A program made the translations under genes and the position numbers. The notes below the pieces were generated by a model, which was not told where the DNA came from, made no database searches, and was given only the letters and a program-made list of their open reading frames with translations. DNA of 64,000 nucleotides from Haematomicrobium sanguinis DSM 21259 (GTDB lineage Bacteria > Actinomycetota > Actinomycetes > Actinomycetales > Micrococcaceae). Within the stretch, counting starts at the first letter, position 1, and each line of letters opens with the position of its first letter. Below, piece by piece: positions 16,683-24,986 of the stretch. The DNA lies in NCBI RefSeq assembly GCF_000688395.1, contig NZ_JIAG01000004.1, positions 186,001 to 250,000 on the forward strand, read 5' to 3'.

Positions 16683-18439
16683 GACCTACATCGGGAATCA
16701 TTTTGGGTAATCGATTTAAGCTCACCAAGCGCATCGCCATCGGCGGCATGGGCGAGGTCTGGGAAGCCGAGGACCAGGTGCTCGGCCGCATCGTCGCGAT
16801 CAAGATTCTTAAAGAGGAATATACGGGCGACCCGGGTTTCCTCAGTCGCTTCCGTAACGAGGCCAAGCACACCGCGCTCCTCAATCACGATGGCATCGCC
16901 AACGTCTACGATTACGGCGAAGAAGACGGCTCCGCCTACCTCGTGATGGAGCTGGTACCGGGACAGCCGCTCTCCAGCATCATCGAACATGAGCAGGTGC
17001 TCTCCCCGGACCGCACACTCTCAATCATTGCCCAGACCGCGCAGGGGTTGGCCGCCGCCCACCAACAGGGCCTGGTGCACCGTGACGTCAAGCCCGGAAA
17101 CCTGTTGGTCACCCCTGATGGTCGGGTCAAGATTACCGACTTCGGCATCGCGCGACTGACCGACCAAGTGCCGCTCACCGCGACCGGTCAGGTCATGGGA
17201 ACCGCGCAGTACCTGGCTCCCGAGCAAGCCACTGGTCAGCAAGCGACCGGCTCCAGCGACATTTATGCGCTCGGTGTCATTGGTTACGAACTGCTCACCG
17301 GCTCGCGGCCGTTCACCGGGGAGTCGCAGATCGCGATCGCTCTTTCGCAGGTTAATGACACGCCGCCGCAGATGCCGACCAGCATTCCGGCGCCGGTGCG
17401 CGCGCTCATCATGTCGATGCTGTCCAAGGACCCCAAGGATCGTCCGCAGAATGCCACGGCGCTTTCCGAAGCCGCGGAAGCAATCCGCCGCAATGACCTG
17501 AGCGCGGCGCTGGCAGCAGTTCCGCAGATGCGGCCCTTCTTGGACACCCCCGATCCGGACGCCACGCAAGTGGTCAGTGTGGTCACCGGCACCGCACCGA
17601 CCGTCGCGGTGGATGCGTCACCCTCGACGGCGTCTCTTCCTGTGACCGAGACCGTTGGCGCGCAACGCGAGTGGTTTGAAGGGGATGACGAGGATGACGC
17701 CGCTCCGGTCAAGGAGGAGACGCGCAAGCGTTCCCCGTGGACCGTGCCGCTCATTGTGTTGCTGGTGCTCGCGGCCCTCGCCATCCTGTACTTCGCAGTG
17801 TTGCAGCCACTGGTGTCGAACCGTTCCGGCAACGACACTCCGCCGGCAACCACGTCGAGCACGCCGTCATCCCGTCCCACAACGCCAAGTCCGACCCCGT
17901 CGACGCCAACGCCAACTCAATCCACGTCAGACTCCGTTGAAGTGAATGCAGTGTCCTACGTTGAGCAACCGGCAGATCAAGTCGAGGCGGCGTTGCGTCA
18001 ACTAGGTCTCGAAGTCAGCAGGCAAAATAGCGCCTCCGACACTATTGCCGAAGGTCTGGTTATTTCGGTGTCGCCCGAGGGTCAACTCCCTAAGGGCTCG
18101 AATGTCACCATCACAGTGTCTACCGGCCCCGACACGGTACAAGTGCCCACCGGCCTGCAGGGAATGTCCCAACAACAGGCCGTCTCCGCGCTGGATAAGC
18201 AGGGCATTAAGTACCGTATTGAGACGCAACCTAGTAACGATGTCGCGCAAGGAAACGTCATCAGCGTTAGCCCGGGCGAGGGTTCGTCCATCAGGCCGGA
18301 TGAAATTGTGACCTTGGTTGTCTCCTCGGGCCCCGAGCAACAGGAGCCGTCGCCCACGCCTACCTCTAGCGGCGGTGACCAGGGCCAGGGGCCAACACCG
18401 CCAGGCAATGGCGGCGGCAACAGCGGAGGCAACGGCTAA
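16679..18439 (+). CDS. pknA: PknA: Ser/Thr protein kinase with PASTA domains
   Basis: 586 residues. Kinase domain (about 12-270) with the glycine loop [18 protein letters not shown] catalytic Lys, [17 protein letters not shown] and [11 protein letters not shown] membrane helix (about 355-378) is followed by a Ser/Thr/Pro spacer, two PASTA repeats (about 425-555) and a Gly-rich tail. GTG start overlapping pbpA. Mycobacterial PknA lacks PASTA domains, so this copy has a sensor region of its own. It phosphorylates division and cell-wall proteins, counteracted by PstP encoded in the same operon. Confidence 0.94.
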   Translation: MRPTSGIILGNRFKLTKRIAIGGMGEVWEAEDQVLGRIVAIKILKEEYTGDPGFLSRFRNEAKHTALLNHDGIANVYDYGEEDGSAYLVMELVPGQPLSSIIEHEQVLSPDRTLSIIAQTAQGLAAAHQQGLVHRDVKPGNLLVTPDGRVKITDFGIARLTDQVPLTATGQVMGTAQYLAPEQATGQQATGSSDIYALGVIGYELLTGSRPFTGESQIAIALSQVNDTPPQMPTSIPAPVRALIMSMLSKDPKDRPQNATALSEAAEAIRRNDLSAALAAVPQMRPFLDTPDPDATQVVSVVTGTAPTVAVDASPSTASLPVTETVGAQREWFEGDDEDDAAPVKEETRKRSPWTVPLIVLLVLAALAILYFAVLQPLVSNRSGNDTPPATTSSTPSSRPTTPSPTPSTPTPTQSTSDSVEVNAVSYVEQPADQVEAALRQLGLEVSRQNSASDTIAEGLVISVSPEGQLPKGSNVTITVSTGPDTVQVPTGLQGMSQQQAVSALDKQGIKYRIETQPSNDVAQGNVISVSPGEGSSIRPDEIVTLVVSSGPEQQEPSPTPTSSGGDQGQGPTPPGNGGGNSGGNG

Positions 18440-18495
18440 TCATTACCAATCCGCACAGACACCGCACGGACGCAGACCACTGAGGGGAGGGAACC

Positions 18496-20340
18496 GTGAA
18501 CATGCCTGAAAAGCTGGGCGACCGCTATGAAATTGGCGAGCTCATCGGCCGCGGCGGCATGGCCGACGTGTACTTGGCGAAGGATCTTCGCTTGGGACGC
18601 ACCGTCGCCATTAAGCTCTTGCGCCCGGACCTAGCGCGGGATCCGCTCTTCCAGTCGCGGTTCCGCCGTGAGGCTCAAGCCGTTGCGGCCCTGAACCACC
18701 CCTCGATCGTTTCGGTCTATGACACCGGCGAGCAAGAACTGGGCGCGGGAACCGACGCCAGCGTCAAGGTGCCATACATCGTCATGGAATATGTGCCTGG
18801 CCGGACCCTCCGGGACCTCATCAAGTCAGGCGACATCTCCGAGAAGCAAGCGGTCACCTACACCGAGGGTGTTCTGGCGGCGCTCGAATACTCGCACCGC
18901 GCCGGTATTGTGCACCGCGACATCAAACCGGCAAACGTCATCATCACCTCGGATGGCCGGGTCAAGGTCATGGACTTTGGCATTGCCCGCGCGATTGCGG
19001 ACTCGTCCTCCACCATGACCCAGACTCAGGCAGTGGTGGGTACAGCCCAGTATCTCTCCCCGGAACAGGCCCGCGGGGAGACGGTTGACGCCAGAAGCGA
19101 CCTGTACTCGGCAGGATGCCTGCTCTATGAAATGCTCACCGGTCGGCCGCCCTTCATTGGCGACAGCCCGGTATCGGTGGCCTACCAGCATGTTCGTGAG
19201 GAACCCCAGCACCCGGTCAAACTCAACCCAGAGGTTCCGGACGCGCTGGACAAGGTCGTCATGCATTCGCTCAAGAAGGACAAGTCCGAGCGTTTCCAGG
19301 ACGCCGCTACCTTCCTCAAGGCCCTCCGTGCGGCAAAGCGCGGCATGGTGGACACCTCTGTGGCAGTATCCACCGACACCGGGGCGACCCAGATTGTTCA
19401 AACCGTAACGCCACTGGCACCCGAAGCGCAGACCCGAGCCATGGCGAAGGTCATGACCGGCGGCCCGCTCACCACCCCGGACTCGGATCCTGAAAACGAG
19501 GATCCGACCGGCGACATGCCCGGCGCGTTTAAGTTCACCGACACGGACCAGAAGGACACCAAGAAAAAGAGCAGGGTGGGCTGGATCGTGGCGATTGTGC
19601 TTCTGGCCCTTGCTCTCGCCGGTGCCGGAACCTTCCTCGCGCTCCAATTCCTCACCCCGAAGGCACCAGAGACCGTCGCCGTGCCCAACGTCGCCGGAAA
19701 AACGAGTCAAGAGGCGATGAACCTCATTTACGGCGCGAATCTCAGACCGAACAGCGTTGAGGAGTTCCACGATTCCGTCCCTGCCGGTCAAGCCATTGGC
19801 ACCGAACCAGCCTCGGGTCAACAGGTCACTCTCAACTCCGAGGTCACGGTAAAAATCTCCAAGGGACCGGGTACCATCACCATCCCGGAGAATCTCGCCG
19901 GCCAATCCGAGAGCGAGGTCAGTTTCCAACTGAGAGACATGGGCCTTAACGTGACCACCACCCGTCAAAACAGCGCCCAAGTAGGCGCCGGACTGGTCAT
20001 CAAGACCAACCCTGACGCGGGCCAAAAGGTCGCGGCAGGATCCAATGTGGAGATTGTGGTCTCCACTGGCAAGGTCACCGTGCCCAATTTCGTGGGCATG
20101 AAAATTGAGGATGCCCAAAAGCTCTGCGATGATCCGGCAACGGGACTGCGCTGCATTGTCCAAGAGCGCGAATACGCCTCCGAAGACGTCGCAGAAGGCA
20201 CCGTGACTCAACAGGATCCGCAACCGAACGAGGAGACGAGTCAGGGCGGTACGGTCACTCTCACGGTGGCGGTCAAACCAGAGCCGACGCCCACACCGAC
20301 ACCCACCAGCAGCCCGAAGCCCACGTCTTCCCGCCGCTAA
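18496..20340 (+). CDS. pknB: PknB: PASTA-domain Ser/Thr protein kinase
   Basis: 614 residues. Kinase domain (about 10-275) with LIGRGGMADVYLA, VAIKLL, HRDIKPANVI, DFGIARA and GTAQYLSPEQARG, then a juxtamembrane segment, a membrane helix (about 360-382), three PASTA repeats (about 395-600) and a Thr/Pro tail. GTG start preceded by GAGGGGAGGG. The PASTA repeats bind muropeptides or lipid II outside the cell. Kinase targets in relatives include CwlM and the MviN pseudokinase. A 9-bp inverted repeat at the 3' end overlaps the stop codon. Confidence 0.95.
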   Translation: MNMPEKLGDRYEIGELIGRGGMADVYLAKDLRLGRTVAIKLLRPDLARDPLFQSRFRREAQAVAALNHPSIVSVYDTGEQELGAGTDASVKVPYIVMEYVPGRTLRDLIKSGDISEKQAVTYTEGVLAALEYSHRAGIVHRDIKPANVIITSDGRVKVMDFGIARAIADSSSTMTQTQAVVGTAQYLSPEQARGETVDARSDLYSAGCLLYEMLTGRPPFIGDSPVSVAYQHVREEPQHPVKLNPEVPDALDKVVMHSLKKDKSERFQDAATFLKALRAAKRGMVDTSVAVSTDTGATQIVQTVTPLAPEAQTRAMAKVMTGGPLTTPDSDPENEDPTGDMPGAFKFTDTDQKDTKKKSRVGWIVAIVLLALALAGAGTFLALQFLTPKAPETVAVPNVAGKTSQEAMNLIYGANLRPNSVEEFHDSVPAGQAIGTEPASGQQVTLNSEVTVKISKGPGTITIPENLAGQSESEVSFQLRDMGLNVTTTRQNSAQVGAGLVIKTNPDAGQKVAAGSNVEIVVSTGKVTVPNFVGMKIEDAQKLCDDPATGLRCIVQEREYASEDVAEGTVTQQDPQPNEETSQGGTVTLTVAVKPEPTPTPTPTSSPKPTSSRR

Positions 20341-20349
20341 GGGAAGACG
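20324..20349. terminator. Hairpin between convergent pknB and pabA
   Basis: Perfect 9-bp stem CGTCTTCCC (20324-20332) / GGGAAGACG (20341-20349) with loop GCCGCTAA that includes the pknB stop codon. There is no T-run, so strong intrinsic termination is uncertain. Its position between convergent genes fits a bidirectional terminator. Confidence 0.5.
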
Positions 20350-20364
20350 CGCAACAGAGGCGAT

Positions 20365-21015
20365 CTAGAGGTGCGCTCCATCCTCTACCAGGGGAGAGAG
20401 CGAAACCGACCGCTCCCTGGCACCGGCTAGTCCTACCGTTTCCAGCCAGTTACCGAGCATTTGGTAACCGCCCTCGGTGAGAACCGACTCGGGATGAAAC
20501 TGCACACCGACAATGGGCGCCGAGACGTGCTCCAACGCCATGATGACGCCGTCCTCGGTTCTGGCGCTCACCCGCAAAGCGTCCGGCACTTGGGTCGGCT
20601 CGGAAGCCAGCGAGTGGTAACGCGTCGTATTCACCGGCGAAGGCAGACCGGCAAACACGGAGGTCCCGTCGTGATGTACGGCGGATACCTTGCCGTGCAT
20701 CAATTGCGGCGCATGCACCACTTCGCCGCCGAACGCTTCGGTAATCGCCTGATGCCCCAGGCACACACCCAAAAGCGGCGTCGACGACTCGGCGGCAAAG
20801 TTCACCAGGTCAATGCTGACGCCCGCGTCCTTCGGGGCCCCAGGCCCCGGGGAAATCACTATGCCGTCCACCCGAGAAGCAAGCTCGCGCGCCTGAGCCG
20901 GGGACACGTCGTCGTTCCTCACCACCTCAACCGTGGCACCAAGCTGCTCGAGGTATCCCACCAGGGTGTAGACGAAGCTGTCATAGTTGTCGATGACGAG
21001 GAGGCGGACACTCAT
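20365..21015 (-). CDS. pabA: Anthranilate/para-aminobenzoate synthase glutamine amidotransferase subunit
   Basis: 216 residues, class I glutamine amidotransferase. Motifs: VIDNYDSFVYTL at the N-terminus, the oxyanion loop SPGPGAPKDAG, the nucleophile elbow GVCLGHQ (Cys about residue 79) and the catalytic HPES near residue 170. It supplies ammonia to the TrpE or PabB partner, which is not in this window, so PabA versus TrpG cannot be separated. An upstream extension is open, but MSVRLLVIDNYD is the conserved start. It overlaps the small membrane protein gene by 4 nt and is the last gene of the sortase operon, as in many actinobacteria. Confidence 0.92.
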   Translation of the reverse strand: MSVRLLVIDNYDSFVYTLVGYLEQLGATVEVVRNDDVSPAQARELASRVDGIVISPGPGAPKDAGVSIDLVNFAAESSTPLLGVCLGHQAITEAFGGEVVHAPQLMHGKVSAVHHDGTSVFAGLPSPVNTTRYHSLASEPTQVPDALRVSARTEDGVIMALEHVSAPIVGVQFHPESVLTEGGYQMLGNWLETVGLAGARERSVSLSPLVEDGAHL

Positions 21016-21179
21016 TCGGTCCCGCCGATGGTGGTGTTTTCGGTGAAGGGGGAGAATTGCGTCATCCAAGGGAAGACGAACACCATCAGCAAGTACACCG
21101 CGCCGGCGATCAAGGCGAGCGCAATGATAATGCGCACGAGCAACGGGCCGGGCAGGTGCCGGAAAATCCATCCATACAT
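21012..21179 (-). CDS. Small single-span membrane protein of the sortase-pabA operon
   Basis: A 55-residue reading frame beginning MYGWIFRHLPG, with one clear hydrophobic helix (about residues 12-38, LLVRIIIALALIAGAVYLLM), and ending TTIGGTE. It starts 2 nt after the sortase stop and overlaps the pabA start by 4 nt (ATGA), so the operon logic supports real translation. A similar short membrane protein occurs at this place in related genomes as far as I recall. No function is known to me. It is easily missed because of its length. Confidence 0.75.
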   Translation of the reverse strand: MYGWIFRHLPGPLLVRIIIALALIAGAVYLLMVFVFPWMTQFSPFTENTTIGGTE

Positions 21180-21181
21180 GA

Positions 21182-22009
21182 TTATCCCTGTGCCTTCTCA
21201 CTCAGCTTCTGGACCAGCGGCGCAATTTCGGCCGGAGCCGGAGCGTCGGCGGGCCGCCACGATTCCATGACCGCGTACGCCGCAATGCGTTCGGTGGACC
21301 CAAACCGGGGGTTACATGTGGTCAGGGTCAGGATACGCTCGGTTGGCTCTGCGCCCTGCTGGGTGGGAACGGGGTAGAGCACGTCGGTGCGGTTAGGCAG
21401 CACGATCTCTTGGTTGCGGAAGACGTAGGTGTAAAAGCCGTCCTTGGTCCACACGTAGATCTTGTCGCCGGGCCGCAACTCATGGACCTGATCGAAGACC
21501 TGGCCGTAGGTTTGCCGGTGCCCGGCGACCGCGAAGTTGCCGACCGCCCCAGGCATTTGCGTACCGGGGTAGTGGCCCACGCCGAGCGTATTGAGCACGT
21601 CGAGACTGACGCCGGTGGTGATTGGGCGGTTGTATTCGGCGCCGAAGCGCGGGATCATCATGACGCCAAATTGCGTGCCGACCGGGGGTTCTTGACCCAC
21701 CACGGGCTCGCCGTAATCCTTGTTAGGGTCTTCCCCGGTGGCCGCAGGCGGCGGGTTGAAGTCCTTGACGAGCGAGTTCACGGCTTGCGCCTGGGTGGCG
21801 TCCGCTTCGATATTGGTCCACCACAGTTGCCAGGCGACAAAAAGAAGCAAGATGAGACCCACCGTGATGAAAAGCTCGCCGATGACTTGGATAACAACCT
21901 GCAACGGGGAGCGCGGCCGATACTTTTGGGTACGACCGTGCCGCACGCTCCGGCGTGAGCGCTCCGCCGACGGCTCACTGCCCATCAGCTCATCTACTGT
22001 CGTGCTCAT
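21182..22009 (-). CDS. Class E sortase
   Basis: 275 residues. A cytoplasmic N-terminus rich in Ser and Arg, one membrane helix (about 36-62), then an extracellular sortase beta-barrel. Catalytic triad candidates are His164 (VAGHRQTYG), Cys232 (LTTCNP) and Arg241 (STERIAAY). Class E enzymes generally recognise LAxTG-type signals and attach proteins or pilins to the wall. An open extension reaches 22156, but MSTTVDELMG with upstream GGGA is preferred. First gene of a three-gene operon with the small membrane protein and pabA. No sortase substrate gene is next to it. Confidence 0.92.
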   Translation of the reverse strand: MSTTVDELMGSEPSAERSRRSVRHGRTQKYRPRSPLQVVIQVIGELFITVGLILLLFVAWQLWWTNIEADATQAQAVNSLVKDFNPPPAATGEDPNKDYGEPVVGQEPPVGTQFGVMMIPRFGAEYNRPITTGVSLDVLNTLGVGHYPGTQMPGAVGNFAVAGHRQTYGQVFDQVHELRPGDKIYVWTKDGFYTYVFRNQEIVLPNRTDVLYPVPTQQGAEPTERILTLTTCNPRFGSTERIAAYAVMESWRPADAPAPAEIAPLVQKLSEKAQG

Positions 22010-22083
22010 TCGTCCCTTAAATTGGCAAGCAAACGTGCGCTCTCTAAGAATAACGGGTATTCCTGAGCGGCTATGCCCGCGCT

Positions 22084-22118
22084 CGGCTGGCTGGTCGGCT
22101 GGGCGCTTGGCTGGGCGC
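22084..22118. repeat. Short degenerate GGCTGG tandem repeat
   Basis: CGGCTGG, TCGGCTGG, CTTGGCTGG and similar units follow one another in the gap between divergent sortase and crgA. It may be simple slippage sequence. No function is evident. The rest of the 170-bp gap must carry both promoters, but none is clear. Confidence 0.4.
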
Positions 22119-22179
22119 CCCGGCCGGGCACGGGTAGAATTGGCTATCAGTCCCAACGATTGAATGCCCAGGAGAAACT

Positions 22180-22422
22180 GTGCCGGAGTCCAAAGCCCGC
22201 AAGCGCGACACCCGTCAACCCGAAACGGCCAAGGTCGCGGAGCCGATCGGCGTCGTTTACAAGTCCATCATGTTTGGGCTCTTGATTCTGGGATTCCTGT
22301 GGATTATCACCTTTTACATCACCGAGGGCGCGTTCCCCATTGAGCCAATCCAGTACTGGAATATTGCCATCGGGTTTGGCCTGGCTCTCATTGGCTTCCT
22401 GATGATGACTCGGTGGCGCTAG
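22180..22422 (+). CDS. crgA: CrgA: cell division protein
   Basis: 80 residues with two membrane helices (about 28-48 and 58-76) and a basic cytoplasmic N-terminus (MPESKARKRDTR). The length and the FLMMTRWR end are typical of CrgA/WhiP. CrgA is a septal scaffold that interacts with FtsZ, FtsI and other division proteins in actinobacteria. GTG start with AGGAGA upstream. Its 3' end overlaps the end of the convergent membrane-protein gene by 35 bp, an unusually long tail-to-tail overlap. Confidence 0.93.
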   Translation: MPESKARKRDTRQPETAKVAEPIGVVYKSIMFGLLILGFLWIITFYITEGAFPIEPIQYWNIAIGFGLALIGFLMMTRWR

Positions 22423-23527
22423 ACCCCTCCTCAGCGACGGTTTCCTGTTGCAGGGTTTCCAGGCTTTGCGCGTCAGCAACCATGGCCGCCACGGTGCGGA
22501 TAAAAATGACCAGCCAGCCGAAAATGATCGCGCCGGCCGCCAATTCGAGCGCCGTCAGGTTGTAGTACCCCAAGGGGAAATAAAGCACGACGGCGAGTAG
22601 CAGCACTCCGAGCAAGGTATAGGAAGTGCCAAAAAAGGTTTTGGGAATTTCCTTAATCCAAAACGGCAGCCCGAGCGTGATCGCGGCAAAGATCAGCATC
22701 ATGGACATGGCGGCGGTGTTGTGCGCCGGAACAGAGACGTCCACCGGGACGAGCCCGACCAGGGAAAGACATATCCCGAGAATCACAAGAAGCCACTGCA
22801 CGAGCTCGACCCCGCGCATGTTCTGGTGCCCCTTGAGTTTGCGCCAGGTGCGCAGGTCGCTGGTGATGTAGGAGGCCAACACGGTAATCACCGCCCCGGA
22901 GAGTATCAGCGTCACGTTGAACGCGTAAGCGGCGTTGCCCGAATCGCTGGCACCGAGGATAGAGAAGTTAGTCTGCCACCACTGCGTGTTATCGGTGGTG
23001 ATCATGCTGGTAAAGGCTCCGGCGACAATGAAGACGGCCAGCAGGTTGGCGAGGGTGTAGCTGGAGATACTGCTCCCGGAGAGGTACACCGAGTATGCGG
23101 TGACCCCGCAACACGCGGCCACAAACATTGCCGCAGCGAACGGTTCTAACACGAGGCCTTGGAACGCGTCTTGGAATACGTAAAAGGATGCCAGCATCGT
23201 CAAGAAGGCAATCGCTGCGTGAACGAAGGCAAGGGCGGCCACATCAAAAACGCGGCGGGCACGGCTGACCCGAAGCATCCACGCCCGCGAAGGATCCTGG
23301 AAGGAGAGTGTGTACGCGACGCAGAACGTGGCAAAGCTAAAGATTGCCGCGGCGCTGGCGGTCGCCATCCCGACCGAACCCGCCCCAGAGAGCGGAACCT
23401 GACGGCCCAGGAAGTAGACGAAGGCCGCGATTCCGGAGACTCCAGCACTGATCAAAGCCGCATAGAGTGCCCGCGACTCATTCGCAACCGCGCTGGTCAG
23501 CGCCTGGTGTTGTTGTACTTCGGCCAC
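22388..23527 (-). CDS. Hypothetical multi-pass membrane protein
   Basis: I do not recognise this 379-residue protein. It has about nine or ten hydrophobic segments with short loops (for example LISAGVSGIAAFVYFLG, ALAFVHAAIAFLTMLASFYV, LLGVLLLAVVLYFPLGYY), no signal-like charged motif, and a polar Ser/Glu-rich C-terminus encoded across the crgA overlap. It has no obvious transport or enzyme signature. GTG start with a poor ribosome site. The upstream TAAATCAATAG is AT-rich, so leaderless expression is possible. It sits between crgA and the SDR-def pair and is transcribed toward crgA. Confidence 0.75.
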   Translation of the reverse strand: MAEVQQHQALTSAVANESRALYAALISAGVSGIAAFVYFLGRQVPLSGAGSVGMATASAAAIFSFATFCVAYTLSFQDPSRAWMLRVSRARRVFDVAALAFVHAAIAFLTMLASFYVFQDAFQGLVLEPFAAAMFVAACCGVTAYSVYLSGSSISSYTLANLLAVFIVAGAFTSMITTDNTQWWQTNFSILGASDSGNAAYAFNVTLILSGAVITVLASYITSDLRTWRKLKGHQNMRGVELVQWLLVILGICLSLVGLVPVDVSVPAHNTAAMSMMLIFAAITLGLPFWIKEIPKTFFGTSYTLLGVLLLAVVLYFPLGYYNLTALELAAGAIIFGWLVIFIRTVAAMVADAQSLETLQQETVAEEGSSATESSSGSQ

Positions 23528-23553
23528 CCTATTGATTTACCACGAACGGCTCG

Positions 23554-24174
23554 TTACCACACCTTAATGACTTGCCCAGTGTCCGCACCGTAGACCGAGC
23601 GTACGAATCCCTGGGCGACCTGCAAGCCATCGACCGGGATAAATCCGGCCATCGCACCGCCAAAGGTGTCGACCGATTCGGTGAGCAAATTGGGGCTCAC
23701 CGCATTGATGCGCAGCGGCGCGAATTCGGCGGCGCTGGTGGTCACAAACGCGTTCACGCCGGCATTGGCGACCGCCAACGGTGACCCTGCGGGAATGGGC
23801 GCGTCACTGAGAATTCCCGAGGTGAGAGTGATCGAGCCGCCTGGCTTGATCACTTTGCGAGCGGCGAGCGCAATGCCGATCTGCGAAAAGAGTTTGCCCT
23901 CGGCTGCTTTTCTGTAATCGTCTACGGTTGCCTCTGAGACCGGTGCCATATGGCCCGGGCCCGCGGCACTGACTACGGCATCGAGATCTCGAACTTTCGC
24001 GAACAGTTCACCGACGCTGGCCGAGTTCGTGATGTCGACCGGATACTCGCTGCTATCGCGATGCGCTTCTAGTATTTCCAGCCGGCCCTCGCCGAACTTC
24101 TCGTGGCGCTCTTTGAGAGCCGTCACCGCGGCCGCTCCTACTGTGCCTGAGGCACCAATCACCAAAATGCGCAT
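23554..24174 (-). CDS. Short-chain dehydrogenase-like protein lacking the catalytic Tyr
   Basis: 206 residues, compact Rossmann protein. The nucleotide motif GASGTVGAAAV is at residues 7-17, SAAGPGHMAP corresponds to the NAG motif, and TSGILSD holds the conserved Ser. The usual YxxxK is replaced by LAVANAGVN. The overall pattern resembles the small SDR family PRK07578, where that motif is also absent, so classical alcohol dehydrogenation is doubtful. It starts 4 nt after the def stop, which suggests one transcript with def. Confidence 0.8.
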   Translation of the reverse strand: MRILVIGASGTVGAAAVTALKERHEKFGEGRLEILEAHRDSSEYPVDITNSASVGELFAKVRDLDAVVSAAGPGHMAPVSEATVDDYRKAAEGKLFSQIGIALAARKVIKPGGSITLTSGILSDAPIPAGSPLAVANAGVNAFVTTSAAEFAPLRINAVSPNLLTESVDTFGGAMAGFIPVDGLQVAQGFVRSVYGADTGQVIKVW

Positions 24175-24178
24175 GCCG

Positions 24179-24670
24179 TTAGAACCAATCGCTCGTGCGT
24201 ATTTGTTCCATAGCGCGTCGGCGATTCTCCTTGCTCAACCGCTGAATGTAGACAATGCCGTCGAGGTGATCGGTTTCGTGTTGCAACGCCTGGGCCATGA
24301 TCCCTTCGCCGTCCACGAATACCGGCTCATTGTTCAGATCCACACCCTTGACGGCCGCATAAGACGCACGCTCGGTGGGGAACCACAGTTTGGGAACGGA
24401 GAGGCAGCCCTCGGTGATTTCTTTGCGCTCGCCCTTAACCTCCACAAGTTCGGGGTTGAGCACGTAGCCTTTTTGGCCGTCCACGTTGTACGAAAATGCG
24501 CGCAACCCCACACCGATTTGCGGCGCCGCGAGTCCGGCCCGTCCGGGAAGTTCGACGGTGTCCATCAAATCCTGCACTAATTCGCGCGTACCCTTGCCAA
24601 AATCGGTAACCGGATCGCACAGGGTGCTCAGAATGGGATCGCCAAAGAAGCGGAGCTCGCGGGTGGCCAT
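24179..24670 (-). CDS. def: Peptide deformylase
   Basis: 163 residues. It removes the formyl group from nascent protein N-termini and is Fe/Zn dependent. The three family motifs are present: GLAAPQ (46-51), EGCLS (87-91, metal ligand Cys89) and HETDH (131-135, two His ligands and the catalytic Glu). An open extension reaches 24766, but AAAGGACGGC before ATG 24668-24670 and the family length support this start. No fmt gene is alongside. Instead it precedes the SDR-like gene. Confidence 0.95.
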   Translation of the reverse strand: MATRELRFFGDPILSTLCDPVTDFGKGTRELVQDLMDTVELPGRAGLAAPQIGVGLRAFSYNVDGQKGYVLNPELVEVKGERKEITEGCLSVPKLWFPTERASYAAVKGVDLNNEPVFVDGEGIMAQALQHETDHLDGIVYIQRLSKENRRRAMEQIRTSDWF

Positions 24671-24986
24671 GCCGTCCTTTCGGGGAAGTAGTGTCGATGT
24701 CCATCCTAGACGCGGGAGGGTGTGCGCCGGGCCGACCGCGCGCTCATCCGCCAATTGCACTTTCATGACGCAATTTCCGGATGAAAACGCAATTGAGGGA
24801 TGAACGGCGGAGCGGGGTGGGATAAGTGCACAAAGTTATCCACAGGCTGTGGACTGATACCGCCTGGAACCCCGCTGCTTTAGCCCCGATCAGCCGGATT
24901 GCAGGCCAGGAGAGTTATTCACAACTGTGGAATTACATGTGTGTAACTTATGCACGCTGTGGACAAGGTCTGTGGATAAGTGGGGT
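24671..24986. other. Intergenic DnaA-box cluster between def and the rhomboid gene
   Basis: This 316-bp gap contains five DnaA-box-like 9-mers in 144 bp: TTATCCACA (24836-24844), TTATTCACA (24915-24923), TTATGCACG (24948-24956, one mismatch), TTGTCCACA on the minus strand (24958-24966) and TTATCCACA on the minus strand (24971-24979). Extra TGTGGA fragments lie among them. No gene is visible in the gap. It could titrate DnaA or let DnaA regulate the flanking genes. It is about 21 kb from the dnaA-dnaN region. Confidence 0.75.

Noticed and set aside
18826-20223. 465-codon open frame antisense to pknB
   Set aside because: It overlaps an unambiguous kinase gene and has no ribosome site or protein motif.
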